A DNA stretch of 64,000 bases from Agromyces lapidis (GTDB lineage Bacteria; Actinomycetota; Actinomycetes; Actinomycetales; Microbacteriaceae): the NCBI RefSeq assembly GCF_009749405.1, contig NZ_WBIQ01000001.1, positions 558,001-622,000 on the forward strand, in the 5' to 3' direction. The notes under the pieces were generated by a model that worked only from the letters and a program-made list of their open reading frames with translations, did not search any database and had not been told where the DNA came from. Position 1 is the first letter of the stretch, and the number at the start of each line of letters is the position of its first letter. Shown one piece after another: positions 46,487-55,631 of the stretch. The translations under genes were made by a program, and so were the position numbers.

Positions 46487-47335
46487 TCAGGCGTCGACGT
46501 AGCGCTGGCGCTGGCGACCGAGCCCGTCGATCTCGATCTCGACGACATCGCCCGCGCCGAGGTAGGGGAAGCGACCCGAGAGGGCGACGCCCTCGGGCGT
46601 GCCCGTGAGCACGAGGTCGCCGGGATCGAGGGCGAGGTACTGGCTCAGCTGCCACACGATCGTGTCGATGCCGAAGATGAGGTCGGCGGTGCTCGAATCC
46701 TGCCGGCGCTCGCCGTTGACGAAGCTGCGCAGGCGCACGTCGTCGGCGTCGAGCTCGTCGGGCGTCGCGAGCCAGGGCCCCGTGGGGCAGAAACCCGGTG
46801 CGCTCTTGCCCTTCGACCATTGGCCGCCCGAGACGGCGAGCTGCCAGTCGCGCTCGGAGAGATCGTTGGCGGTGACGAAGCCGGCGATGTGCGCACGGGC
46901 GTCCGCGGGGGAGTCGAGCATGCTCGCCCGGGCGCCGATCACGATGCCGAGCTCGACCTCCCAATCGGTCTTCGTGCTCCCGCGGGGGATCGCCACCTCG
47001 TCGTTCGGACCGATCACCGTGTTCGGCGACTTCATGAACATCACGAGGTGCTCGGGTGGCGCGGAGCCCGACTCGGCCGCGTGCGCGGCGTAGTTCATGC
47101 CGATGCAGTAGACGGCGCCCGGCCGTGCGATGGGGGCGCCGATCCGCAGCTCGGCGGCGCCGTCCAGCTCGGGGATGCTGCCGGCCTCGAGGGCCGCACG
47201 CACTCGCGCCAGGCCGTCGCCGCCGAGGAACTCCGCGTCGACGTCACGGGTCACGCCTCGGAGGTCGAGGGTGCGCCCTCCGTCGAGGAGCACTGGGATC
47301 TCGGAGCCGGGGTCGCCGAGCCGGGCGAATCTCAT
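46487..47335 (-). CDS. FAH-family hydrolase B, probable 2,4-diketo-3-deoxy-L-fuconate hydrolase
   Basis: A 282-residue FAH-fold enzyme. MRFARLGDPGSE at the start, GMNYAAHAAESG, DWEVELGIVIG and TGTPEGVAL are the family's metal and substrate segments. In Xanthomonas and relatives an FAH protein hydrolyses 2,4-diketo-3-deoxy-L-fuconate to pyruvate and lactate. Its position as first gene of the operon divergent from the dehydratase makes it the best candidate here. Confidence 0.88.
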   Translation of the reverse strand: MRFARLGDPGSEIPVLLDGGRTLDLRGVTRDVDAEFLGGDGLARVRAALEAGSIPELDGAAELRIGAPIARPGAVYCIGMNYAAHAAESGSAPPEHLVMFMKSPNTVIGPNDEVAIPRGSTKTDWEVELGIVIGARASMLDSPADARAHIAGFVTANDLSERDWQLAVSGGQWSKGKSAPGFCPTGPWLATPDELDADDVRLRSFVNGERRQDSSTADLIFGIDTIVWQLSQYLALDPGDLVLTGTPEGVALSGRFPYLGAGDVVEIEIDGLGRQRQRYVDA

Positions 47336-47366
47336 CGCTGGTCCTTCCGCTCGCGGCGCTGCGTGA

Positions 47367-47380
47367 ACATCTGAAGTATC
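47367..47380 (-). promoter_or_regulatory. Minus-strand promoter with GntR-type operator
   Basis: ACATCTGAAGT (47367-47377, 9 of 10 defined positions of the cluster palindrome) overlaps GATACT, the likely -10 (47375-47380) for the FAH-SDR operon. Confidence 0.55.
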
Positions 47381-47429
47381 CACTGGGTTCAGGCCGGATT
47401 CACGGAGATTCTTGCACATCTGCCGACGG

Positions 47430-47459
47430 TTGACAGGCGAGACATCCGATGTTTATGCT
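47430..47459 (+). promoter_or_regulatory. Consensus promoter with perfect GntR-type operator
   Basis: TTGACA (47430-47435) and TATGCT (47454-47459) are 18 bp apart. The perfect palindrome ACATCCGATGT (47442-47452) lies between them, ahead of the dehydratase operon. A strong promoter with an operator in its spacer indicates repression. Confidence 0.75.
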
Positions 47460-47483
47460 CATCACGCCCCACGAAAGGACGTC

Positions 47484-48788
47484 ATGAGCACGATCGTCAG
47501 CGTTGATACCCGGGACATCCGCTTCCCGACCTCCCTCGAACTCGACGGATCGGATGCGATGAACCCCGACCCCGACTACTCGGCGGCGTACCTCGTGATC
47601 CGCACCGACGCCGCCGACGGGCTCGCCGGGCACGCCTTCGTGTTCACCATCGGCCGCGGCAACGACGTAGAGGTCGCCGCGCTCGACGCGCTGCGCGCGC
47701 ACCTCGTCGGCCGCGACGTCGAGGAGCTGCTCGGCGACATGGGTGCGGCGTGGCGCCTGCTCGCGCACGACTCGCAGCTGCGCTGGCTCGGCCCCGAGAA
47801 GGGCGTCATGCACATGGCGATCGGCGCCGCGCTCAACGCGCTGTGGGATCTCAGGGCCAAGCGCGCCGGGCTGCCCCTCTGGCAGCTGCTCGCCGGGCTC
47901 AGTCCCGAGGAGCTCGTCTCGCTCGTCGACTTCCGCTACATCTCCGATGCCGTGACCCCGGCCGAGGCGCTCGAACTCTTCCGCGCCGCCGAGCCGGGTC
48001 GCGCCGAGCGCACCGCGAAGCTGCTCGAGCTCGGCTACCCCGCGTACACGACGACCCCGGGCTGGCTCGGGTACTCCGACGAGAAGCTCGAACGGCTCTG
48101 CCGCGAGGCCGTCGCCGACGGCTACCCGCAGATCAAGCTCAAGGTCGGCGCCTCGCTCGACGACGACGTGCGCCGACTCGGCATCGCCCGGGCGGCCGTC
48201 GGCGCGGGCTTCCCGATCGCGATCGACGCGAACCAGCGCTGGGGCGTCGACGAGGCGATCGAGTGGGTGCGCGCGCTCGCCGACTTCGACCTCGCCTGGA
48301 TCGAGGAGCCGACGAGTCCCGACGACATCCTCGGGCACGCGGCCATCGCCCGCGGCGTCGCGCCCGTGCGCGTCGCGACCGGCGAGCACGTGCAGAATCG
48401 GATCGTGTTCAAGCAGCTCCTGCAGGCCGGCGGCATGGCGGTCATGCAGATCGACGCCGCGCGCGTCGGCGGCGTGAACGAGAACCTCGCCAACCTGCTG
48501 CTCGCCGCCAAGTACGGCGTGCCGGTCTGCCCCCATGCGGGCGGCGTGGGCCTCTGCGAAGCGGTGCAGCATCTCTCGATGTTCGACTACGTCGCCCTGT
48601 CGGGCACGATGGACGGTCGCATGATCGAGTTCGTCGACCACCTCCACGAGCACTTCGTCACCCCGGCGGTCGTCGAGCGCGGGCGCTACCTCACGCCGAC
48701 CGCGCCCGGGGCCGGCACTGAGATGCACGAGGCCTCGATCGAGCGCTACACCTGGCGCGGCGCGCACGTGGCCGAGGTGCCGGCATGA
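47484..48788 (+). CDS. L-fuconate dehydratase (enolase superfamily)
   Basis: A 434-residue acid-sugar dehydratase that turns L-fuconate into 2-keto-3-deoxy-L-fuconate. The N-terminal capping domain has [25 protein letters not shown], diagnostic of fuconate dehydratases (ENOSF1 group). The barrel carries [19 protein letters not shown] and ATGEH for metal and acid-base chemistry, and FVDHLHEHF near the end is also typical. GAAAGGA precedes the ATG at 47484. The next two genes overlap by four bases each. Confidence 0.93.
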   Translation: MSTIVSVDTRDIRFPTSLELDGSDAMNPDPDYSAAYLVIRTDAADGLAGHAFVFTIGRGNDVEVAALDALRAHLVGRDVEELLGDMGAAWRLLAHDSQLRWLGPEKGVMHMAIGAALNALWDLRAKRAGLPLWQLLAGLSPEELVSLVDFRYISDAVTPAEALELFRAAEPGRAERTAKLLELGYPAYTTTPGWLGYSDEKLERLCREAVADGYPQIKLKVGASLDDDVRRLGIARAAVGAGFPIAIDANQRWGVDEAIEWVRALADFDLAWIEEPTSPDDILGHAAIARGVAPVRVATGEHVQNRIVFKQLLQAGGMAVMQIDAARVGGVNENLANLLLAAKYGVPVCPHAGGVGLCEAVQHLSMFDYVALSGTMDGRMIEFVDHLHEHFVTPAVVERGRYLTPTAPGAGTEMHEASIERYTWRGAHVAEVPA

Positions 48789-49759
48789 GCCCCGAGTCAC
48801 GGTGGCCGGGGGCGGCCGAACTCGGCCGACTCGGCTACGGCGCCGCCTCCATCGGCAACCTGTACCGCGAGGTCGCCGACGCCGACGCCGATGCCGCGCT
48901 CAGTGCGGCGTGGGCGGGAGGCATCCGCTACTACGACACGGCGCCCCACTACGGGCTCGGGCTCTCCGAGCGACGCCTGGGCGAGTTCCTCCGCTCTCGC
49001 CCCCGCGACGAGTTCATCGTGTCGACCAAGGTCGGCCGGGTGCTCGAACCGAACCCCGACTACGCGGGCGGCGACGACCTGGCCTTCGAGTACGCCGTAC
49101 CGAATCGGCTGGTGCGCCGTTTCGACCCGAGCGAGGCGGGCGTGCGCCGGAGCCTCGAGGACTCGCTCGAGCGGCTCGGGCTCGACCGCATCGACATCGC
49201 CTATCTGCACGACCCCGACGTGTACGACCTCGATCGAGGCCTCGCCGAGGGCCTGCCCGCGCTTGCGAAGCTGCGCGACGAGGGCGTCGTCGGCGCCATC
49301 GGCATCGGCACGAACAGCGCGGATGCCGCGGCGCGCGCCGTCCGCGAGGGCGATCTCGATCTCGTCATGATCGCCGGCCGCTACACCCTGCTCGAGCAGC
49401 CGGCGCTCGCCGAGTTGCTGCCCCTGTGCGAGGCGCGGGGCGTCGGCGTGGTCGCCGCCGCGGTCTTCAACTCGGGCCTGCTCGCGACCGCCTCGCCGCA
49501 GGCTGACGCGCGCTACGACTATGCGACGGTGCCGCATGAGATGCTCGCCCGTGCGCGGCGCCTCGCCGAGGCCTGCGCGGCCGAGGGCGTCGAACTCCCG
49601 GTCGCGGCGATCCAATACCCGCTGCGCCACCCCGCCGTGCGCTCGGTCGTCGTCGGCTCGGCGCGTGCGACGAGCGTCGAGCAGAATCTCGCACGGATCG
49701 CCGAACCGCTGCCCGAGAGCTTCTGGACGAGTCTCGCCGAACAGGGGCTCCTCCCGTGA
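48785..49759 (+). CDS. Aldo/keto reductase, probable L-fucose dehydrogenase
   Basis: A 324-residue NAD(P)-dependent enzyme. The catalytic tetrad is visible as the Asp and Tyr of YYDTAPHYG, the Lys of VSTKVGR and the His of YLHDPD. In L-fucose pathways an aldo/keto reductase or SDR oxidises L-fucose to the lactone; the ATGA coupling to the dehydratase and lactonase supports that. Activity on L-galactose or D-arabinose is also plausible. Confidence 0.88.
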   Translation: MSPESRWPGAAELGRLGYGAASIGNLYREVADADADAALSAAWAGGIRYYDTAPHYGLGLSERRLGEFLRSRPRDEFIVSTKVGRVLEPNPDYAGGDDLAFEYAVPNRLVRRFDPSEAGVRRSLEDSLERLGLDRIDIAYLHDPDVYDLDRGLAEGLPALAKLRDEGVVGAIGIGTNSADAAARAVREGDLDLVMIAGRYTLLEQPALAELLPLCEARGVGVVAAAVFNSGLLATASPQADARYDYATVPHEMLARARRLAEACAAEGVELPVAAIQYPLRHPAVRSVVVGSARATSVEQNLARIAEPLPESFWTSLAEQGLLP

Positions 49760-50601
49760 GCGGCCGGTCGCTCACGATCGACGCGCACCTGCATCTCTGG
49801 GACCGGTCGCTGAGCGAGTACGGGTGGATCACTCCGGAGCTCGGGCCGCTGAACGCCGACTTCGGCCCGGGCGAGGCGCGCGCCGAACTCGACGCGGCCG
49901 GCATCGACGGGGCGATCCTCGTGCAGGCCGAGGACTCCGCGGCCGACACCCGCTACCTGCTCGACGTCGCCGCGACGAACGACTGGGTGCTCGGCGTCGT
50001 CGGCTGGGTGCCGCTCGACGACACGCGTTCGGCGCTCGCCGCACTCGACGCGCTCGCGGGCGAGCGCCGGCTCCGCGGCATCCGCCATCTCGTGCACGAC
50101 GATCCGCGCGACGAGTTCCTCGAACTGCCGGCGGTCCGTGCGTCGCTCGCAGAGGTGGCCGCCCGCGGGCTCGCGTTCGACGTCCCCGACGCGTGGCCGC
50201 GTCACCTCGGAGCGGCGCGGCGGCTCGCCGAGGCGCTGCCCGAGCTGACGGTCGTGATCGACCACCTCGCCAAGCCCCCGGTCGGCGGCGACGACTTCGC
50301 GGCATGGGAGCGCGAGTTCGTCGCGCTCGCGGCGCTGCCGAACACGGTCGCGAAGTTCTCCGGACTCCACCTTCCCGGTGTGCCCTTCGGGCCCGCCACC
50401 GTGCGACCGCTCTGGGAGCTGGCGATCGAGCGATTCACGCCCGATCGGGTGATGTACGGTGGCGACTGGCCGATGACGGTGCCGCACGGGGGCTATCAGC
50501 CGACCTGGCGCGTCATGCGCGAATGCGTCGACGACCTCGATCCCGTCGAGCGCGACGCGGTGCTCGGCGGCACCGCTGAGCGGGTGTATCGCCTTGAGTA
50601 A
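49756..50601 (+). CDS. Amidohydrolase-family lactonase, probable L-fuconolactonase
   Basis: A 281-residue amidohydrolase of the fuconolactonase group. The opening DAHLHLW, the middle IRHLVHDDP, VIDHLAKPP and MYGGDWP near the end supply the metal and general-base residues. It would open L-fucono-lactone to L-fuconate. The GTG start overlaps the previous stop, so AKR, lactonase and dehydratase are translationally coupled. Confidence 0.9.
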   Translation: MSGRSLTIDAHLHLWDRSLSEYGWITPELGPLNADFGPGEARAELDAAGIDGAILVQAEDSAADTRYLLDVAATNDWVLGVVGWVPLDDTRSALAALDALAGERRLRGIRHLVHDDPRDEFLELPAVRASLAEVAARGLAFDVPDAWPRHLGAARRLAEALPELTVVIDHLAKPPVGGDDFAAWEREFVALAALPNTVAKFSGLHLPGVPFGPATVRPLWELAIERFTPDRVMYGGDWPMTVPHGGYQPTWRVMRECVDDLDPVERDAVLGGTAERVYRLE

Positions 50602-50682
50602 TCTGATGTCTCGGCGTCGAATTCGTCGGAAAGGCAACCATCTCGCCTGATCTGGGCTGAAACATCGGATGAGTAGTACACT
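50599..50682 (+). promoter_or_regulatory. Promoter of fucU-transporter operon with two GntR-type sites
   Basis: ACATCGGATGA (50662-50672, 9 of 10) lies just before TACACT (-10 candidate, 50677-50682). A second, weaker site, TAATCTGATGT, is at 50599-50609, overlapping the lactonase stop. Confidence 0.6.
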
Positions 50683-50711
50683 CATCACATCTCAAGGAAG
50701 AGAGGCACCAC

Positions 50712-51152
50712 GTGCTCACCGGCATCCACCCGATTCTCCACGGCGAACTGCTCGCCGCGCTCGATCGGCTCGGGCATGGCGACGAACTCGTCGTCGCCGA
50801 TGCGAACTTCCCGGCGTACCGATTCGGCGCGGCCGTGGTCGAGCTTCCGGGCCTCGCCGCTGCGAGCGTCGTCGAGGCCGTCCGCACCGTCGTGCCGGCC
50901 GACCGCTACGAAGGCCCCTCGGTGCTGCTCATGACCGCCGAGGGCGGCGAACGGCTGCCCGTCCAGCACGAGCTGGTCTCGGCGTCGGCGGTGCCGGCCG
51001 ACCGCGTCGAGGAGCTCGAACGGTTCGCGTTCTACGACCGTGCGGGCGGTGCCGGGCTGATCATCAGGAGCGGCGAGCTGCGCCCCTACGGCAACGTGAT
51101 CATCCGCAAGGGCGTCGTGAACGAGTACGAGCCGAACGAGGCCGCCCGATGA
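50712..51152 (+). CDS. fucU: L-fucose mutarotase FucU (RbsD/FucU family)
   Basis: A 146-residue sugar mutarotase interconverting anomers of L-fucose. The catalytic histidine lies in HPILHGELLAAL and the conserved Asp in VVADANFPAYRFG; FAFYDRA and YGNVIIRKG close the fold. The GTG at 50712 follows AGAGG. It starts the transporter operon and overlaps the ATPase gene by four bases. This gene is the strongest sequence link to fucose itself. Confidence 0.92.
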   Translation: MLTGIHPILHGELLAALDRLGHGDELVVADANFPAYRFGAAVVELPGLAAASVVEAVRTVVPADRYEGPSVLLMTAEGGERLPVQHELVSASAVPADRVEELERFAFYDRAGGAGLIIRSGELRPYGNVIIRKGVVNEYEPNEAAR

Positions 51153-52675
51153 CCGCCGGCACCACGGCGCTCCTCGAGGTCGAGGGCGTCAGCAAGGGGT
51201 TCCCCGGCGTGCAGGCGCTCGCCGACGTGCAGCTCGAGCTGCGCCACGGCGAGGTGCTCGCGCTCGTCGGCGAGAACGGCGCCGGCAAGTCGACGCTCAT
51301 GAAGCTGCTCGCCGGTATCTACACGCCCGACGCGGGCACCTTCCGGCTCAACGGCCGCGAACTGGCGATCGAGGGCCCGCGCCACGCGCAGGAACTCGGT
51401 ATCTCGATCATCCACCAGGAGTTCAACCTGATGCCCGACCTCACGGTCGCGCAGAACATCTTCATCGGCCGCGAGCACCGCCAGGCCGGGCTGTTCCTCG
51501 ACGACCGGGCGCTCAACCGGCGGGCGCAGGAGCTCTTCGACCGGCTCGGGCTCGCGCTCGACCCCGCCGAGCGCGTCGAGCAGCTGACGGTCGCCCGGCA
51601 GCAGATGGTCGAGATCGCGAAGGCGCTGTCCTTCGACGCGAAGGTCCTCATCATGGACGAGCCGACCGCCGCGCTGAACGACGCCGAGGTCGACGTGCTG
51701 TTCGAACTCATCGAGCGGTTCCGCACCCCCGAGACCGGCGTCATCTACATCTCGCACCGCATGGAGGAGCTCGCCCGGATCTCCGACCGCATCAGCGTGC
51801 TGCGCGACGGGCGGTACGTCGGCACCCGCGTCACCGCCGAGACCGCGCCGAGCGAGATCATCTCGCTTATGGTCGGGCGCGAGATCTCGGGCGAGCAGCG
51901 CCCCGCTCCGCGGCAGCCCGAGGGCGAGCCCGTGCTCTCGGTGCGGGGCCTCACGACCAGGCACCTGCTGCGCGACGTGAGCTTCGACGTCCACGCCGGC
52001 GAGATCCTCGGCTTCGCCGGTCTCATGGGGGCCGGACGCACCGAGGTCGCGCGCGCGATCGTCGGTGCCGACCGCCGGGAGTCGGGCGAGATCCGCGTTC
52101 GCGGGCGCGCCGTCGCGATCTCGAGCCCCGCCGAGGCGGCGGGCCTCGGCATCGGCTACCTCTCCGAGGACCGCAAACAGCTCGGGGTGCTGCTCGAACG
52201 CAGCGTGCGCGAGAACATCGTGCTCTCCTCCCTGCGCGACTACGCCTCCCGATCCGGCTTCGTGCGCGACGGGCGCATCGAGGCGACGGGGCGCGAGTAC
52301 GTCGAGAAGCTGCGCATCAAGACGCCCTCGACGGCCCAGCTCGTGCGCAACCTCTCCGGCGGCAACCAGCAGAAGGTCGTCATCGCGAAGTGGCTCGTGA
52401 AGGACTGCGACGTGCTCATCTTCGACGAGCCGACCCGCGGCATCGACGTCGGAGCGAAGGAGGAGATCTACGCGCTCCTCCGGCGGCTCGCCGACGAGGG
52501 CAAGGCGATCGTCATGATCTCGTCCGAACTGCCCGAGGTGCTGCGACTCTCCGATCGCATCGCCGTCATGGCCGAGGGGCGGCTGACCGCCGTGCTCGAC
52601 AACGCCGAGGCCACCCAGGAGAACCTCATGGACTACGCAACCCGATTCTCAAGCGAAGGAACGATCGCCCGATGA
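51149..52675 (+). CDS. Sugar ABC transporter ATPase, two-domain (RbsA type)
   Basis: A 508-residue double ATPase of the monosaccharide-import class. The first domain has GENGAGKST and MDEPTAALN, with the weak signature LTVARQQ normal for this class. The second has LSGGNQQK and FDEPTRGID but a degenerate Walker A (GLMGAGRTE), also normal for RbsA. It is coupled by ATGA overlaps to fucU before and the permease after. Confidence 0.93.
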   Translation: MTAGTTALLEVEGVSKGFPGVQALADVQLELRHGEVLALVGENGAGKSTLMKLLAGIYTPDAGTFRLNGRELAIEGPRHAQELGISIIHQEFNLMPDLTVAQNIFIGREHRQAGLFLDDRALNRRAQELFDRLGLALDPAERVEQLTVARQQMVEIAKALSFDAKVLIMDEPTAALNDAEVDVLFELIERFRTPETGVIYISHRMEELARISDRISVLRDGRYVGTRVTAETAPSEIISLMVGREISGEQRPAPRQPEGEPVLSVRGLTTRHLLRDVSFDVHAGEILGFAGLMGAGRTEVARAIVGADRRESGEIRVRGRAVAISSPAEAAGLGIGYLSEDRKQLGVLLERSVRENIVLSSLRDYASRSGFVRDGRIEATGREYVEKLRIKTPSTAQLVRNLSGGNQQKVVIAKWLVKDCDVLIFDEPTRGIDVGAKEEIYALLRRLADEGKAIVMISSELPEVLRLSDRIAVMAEGRLTAVLDNAEATQENLMDYATRFSSEGTIAR

Positions 52676-53718
52676 GCCCGACGACCACGAAACCGGAAAC
52701 CGGGAGCACGGGCGGCTCGACGCCCTCGACGAGCGCGTACGCCGCGATCGAGGCGGGCAAGCCCCGCTTCGCCTGGCTGCGCGGCTCGCTGCAGCAGCTG
52801 CTCGCCTTCGCGAGCCTCATCGTGATCGTGGCGGTGTTCTCGTTCGCGAGCCCGCACTTCTTCACCGCGAACAACCTCGTCTCCATCCTGACGGCGGCGA
52901 CGGTGACCGGCATCCTCGCGCTCGGCACCACCTTCGTCATCATCACGGGCGGCATCGACCTCTCGATCGGCACGGGCATGGTGCTCTGCGGGGTCATGGC
53001 GGGCGTCTTCCTCACCTACCTCGGCTGGCCGCTCTGGCTGGGGGTGACCGCGACGATCCTCTTCGGTGCGCTGATCGGTCTCATCAACGGGGTCAACGTC
53101 TCGGTGCTCGGCATCCCGCCGTTCATCGCGACCCTCGGCATGATGCTGATCGCGGCCGGCCTCTCGCTCGTGATCTCGGGCACGAAGCCGATCTACTTCA
53201 CCGAGACGCCCGACTTCCAGTCGATCATGAACCTCTCGATCATCCCGGGCATGCGGTTCCCGCTCGGGGTGGCCATCTTCATCGTCATGATCATCGTCGC
53301 GGCCGTGCTGCTCTCGAAGACGATCCTCGGCCGTTACACCTTCTCGATCGGCTCGAACGAGGCGGCGACCGCGCTCTCCGGCGTGAACGTCCGTCGCTGG
53401 AAGATCACCATCTACACGCTGGCCGGCCTCTTCGTCGGCCTCGCGGGCGTGCTGAGCGCGTCACGGCTCTCGTCGGCCCAGCCGACCGGCGGCATGGGCC
53501 TCGAGCTCGAGGCGATCGCCGCGGTCGTGATCGGCGGCACGTCGCTCCAGGGCGGCAAGGGCTCGATCGTCGGCACCGTCATCGGCGCCCTCATCATGGC
53601 GGTGCTCACGAACGGCCTGCGCATCATCTCGGTGCCGCAGGAATGGCAGTCGGTCGCGGTCGGAATCGTGATCCTCGTGGCCGTCTACCTCGACATGCTC
53701 CGTCGCCGCCGCGGTTGA
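52672..53718 (+). CDS. Sugar ABC transporter permease (RbsC type)
   Basis: A 348-residue membrane subunit with about nine hydrophobic segments after a 35-residue polar N-terminus rich in Thr/Ser/Gly. TTFVIITGGIDLSIG and the late EAIAAVVIGGTSLQGGKGS are the class motifs. It overlaps the ATPase gene by four bases. Confidence 0.93.
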   Translation: MSPTTTKPETGSTGGSTPSTSAYAAIEAGKPRFAWLRGSLQQLLAFASLIVIVAVFSFASPHFFTANNLVSILTAATVTGILALGTTFVIITGGIDLSIGTGMVLCGVMAGVFLTYLGWPLWLGVTATILFGALIGLINGVNVSVLGIPPFIATLGMMLIAAGLSLVISGTKPIYFTETPDFQSIMNLSIIPGMRFPLGVAIFIVMIIVAAVLLSKTILGRYTFSIGSNEAATALSGVNVRRWKITIYTLAGLFVGLAGVLSASRLSSAQPTGGMGLELEAIAAVVIGGTSLQGGKGSIVGTVIGALIMAVLTNGLRIISVPQEWQSVAVGIVILVAVYLDMLRRRRG

Positions 53719-53824
53719 CCGGCGCTCAGTCGCAGCATCCCCCGAACCCAGCCGTACCCCCCTGGACCCAGCACCACCCCGTCCCCGACCAGTACCACCG
53801 CACCACCAACACCAAGGAGTGAGC

Positions 53825-54814
53825 ATGTTCAAGAAGCGCACGATGGGCGTCGTCGTCGGCGCCGTCGCCGCGGCCCTCATCCTCGCCGGCTGCGCCAGCG
53901 ACGGCGGAGCCGAGGGCTCGGGCGGCGACTCGAGCGGTGACAAGCCGTACGTCGCCCTCGTCTCGAAAGGCTTCCAGCACCAGTTCTGGCAGGCCGTGAA
54001 GACGGGCGCTGAGCAGGCGGCCGAGGAGTTCGACGTCGAGATCACCTTCGAGGGACCCGACACCGAGGCCGACGTCGACCAGCAGATCCAGATGCTGCAG
54101 ACCGCGCTCGACAAGAGCCCGGCCGCGATCGGCTTCGCCGCCCTCGACAGCCAGGCGGCCGGGCCGCTGCTGCAGCAGGCGAAGGACGCGAACATCCCGG
54201 TGATCGCGTTCGACTCGGGCGTCGACAGCGACATCCCGCTGACCACGGCGGCGACCGACAACCTCGCCGCGGCCGCCGAGGCCGCGAAGCACATGGCCGA
54301 CGCCGTCGGCCACGAGGGCAAGGTCGCCCTCGTCGTGCACGACCAGACCTCGGTGACCGGCCAGCAGCGTCGCGACGGCTTCGTCGACTACATGGAGGAG
54401 AACGAGCCCGACATCGAGATCGTCGACATCCAGTACGGCGGCGGCGACCAGGCGAAGTCGGCCGACCTCGCCAAGGCGATCCTCGCGGCGCACCCCGACC
54501 TCAAGGGCATCTACGGCTCGAACGAGGGCTCGGCGATCGGTGTTGTGCAGGCCGTCAAGGAGCTCGGCATCGACGCCTCGACGCTCGCCGTCGTCGGCTT
54601 CGACTCGGGCAAGGCCCAGATGGACGCGATCCGCGACGGCCTCATGACCGGCGCGATCACGCAGAACCCGATCGGCATCGGCTACGAGACGGTCAAGGCC
54701 GCGGTCGAGGCGATCAACGGCGAGGAGCTGCCGAAGACCATCGACACCGGCTTCTACTGGTACGACGCGACGAACATCGACGACGAGGAGATCCAGGCCG
54801 TCCTCTACGAGTGA
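53825..54814 (+). CDS. Sugar ABC transporter substrate-binding lipoprotein
   Basis: A 329-residue periplasmic-binding-type protein. The signal peptide ends in the lipobox LILAGC (Cys near residue 24). The type I binding fold follows, with PYVALVSKGFQHQFWQAVKTGAEQAA and IPVIAFDSGVDSD. AAGGAG five bases before the ATG at 53825 sets the start. The 106-bp gap before it is almost free of guanine on the coding strand, perhaps an unstructured leader allowing higher expression. L-fucose specificity is inferred from the operon. Confidence 0.92.
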   Translation: MFKKRTMGVVVGAVAAALILAGCASDGGAEGSGGDSSGDKPYVALVSKGFQHQFWQAVKTGAEQAAEEFDVEITFEGPDTEADVDQQIQMLQTALDKSPAAIGFAALDSQAAGPLLQQAKDANIPVIAFDSGVDSDIPLTTAATDNLAAAAEAAKHMADAVGHEGKVALVVHDQTSVTGQQRRDGFVDYMEENEPDIEIVDIQYGGGDQAKSADLAKAILAAHPDLKGIYGSNEGSAIGVVQAVKELGIDASTLAVVGFDSGKAQMDAIRDGLMTGAITQNPIGIGYETVKAAVEAINGEELPKTIDTGFYWYDATNIDDEEIQAVLYE

Positions 54815-54829
54815 CGATCGGATGACTCG

Positions 54830-54855
54830 GGGGCGTCGGCTGCGGCCGGCGCCCC
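54830..54855 (+). terminator. Terminator of the transporter operon
   Basis: Arms 54830-54840 and 54845-54855 (11 bp with one wobble) around TGCG, followed by TTCG. Confidence 0.7.
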
Positions 54856-54920
54856 TTCGTCGAGCTCGCCCGGTTGTCGAGGCAGTCCCGGTGGTCGCGG
54901 CTGCCGGCGAGATCAGGGGT

Positions 54921-55592
54921 TCAGAGCGCTGAACGCAGCCACTGCTCGACGCCGCTGACGTGCACGACGGTCAGCGCCGAGGCGAGTTCGGCGTCGCCGG
55001 CGGCGATGGCGTCGAGGATGGCGTGGTGCTCCTGGAGGGTGCGCTCGACCGCGCTCTCCTGCGTGATGCCGCGCCAGATGCGCGCACGCACCGTGTGGCT
55101 CGAGAGCGAGTCGATGAGGCTCGCGAGGTAGCCGTTGCCCGTCGCGTCGGCGATGCCGCGGTGGAACTCGAGGTCGTGGTCGACGAGGCTCTCGACGTCG
55201 GCGGCGTGGTCGACGCCGGCGACCGACTCGCGGAGGCGCTCGAGCTCGGCCTCGCCGGCGTGGCGCGCCGCGAGCGACGCGGCGGCCGGCTCGAGGATGC
55301 GGCGGACGGCGAAGATCTCGAGCACCGAGTGGTCGTCGTGCAGGTCGACGACGAACGACATGGCCTCGAGCAGCAGACGCGGCTCGAGGCTCGTGACGTA
55401 CGTGCCGTCGCCGCGACGCACGTCGAGCACCCGGATGACCTCGAGCGCCTTGACCGCCTCGCGCAGCGAAGAGCGCGAGAGCCCGAGCCGCTCGCTCAGC
55501 TCCTTCTCGGGCGGGAGCCGGTCGCCCGGCGCCAACTCGCCCGAAAGGATCATCTCTTTGATGCGCAGGATCGCTTCGTCGGTGACGGCCAT
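54921..55592 (-). CDS. FCD-type GntR transcriptional regulator of the deoxysugar cluster
   Basis: A 223-residue FadR-subfamily regulator. The winged helix (LPPEKELSERLGLSRSSLREAVKALEVIRVLDVRRGDGTYV) is followed by an FCD effector domain with metal-binding DLEFHRGIADATGN and a late HHAI-type histidine segment. The ATG is six bases from TACGAT (leaderless). A 9-of-10 operator lies over its own -35 region, so autoregulation is likely. The effector is probably a pathway acid (inference). Confidence 0.9.
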   Translation of the reverse strand: MAVTDEAILRIKEMILSGELAPGDRLPPEKELSERLGLSRSSLREAVKALEVIRVLDVRRGDGTYVTSLEPRLLLEAMSFVVDLHDDHSVLEIFAVRRILEPAAASLAARHAGEAELERLRESVAGVDHAADVESLVDHDLEFHRGIADATGNGYLASLIDSLSSHTVRARIWRGITQESAVERTLQEHHAILDAIAAGDAELASALTVVHVSGVEQWLRSAL

Positions 55593-55598
55593 GCCCGC

Positions 55599-55631
55599 AT
55601 CGTATCGCGAGGGCGCCCAGACATCAGATCT
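55599..55631 (-). promoter_or_regulatory. Leaderless promoter and operator of the GntR gene
   Basis: The minus-strand -10 TACGAT (55599-55604) is six bases from the ATG. ACATCAGATCT (55621-55631) sits about 30-40 bp before the start and overlaps the stop codon of the upstream repair gene. Confidence 0.6.
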
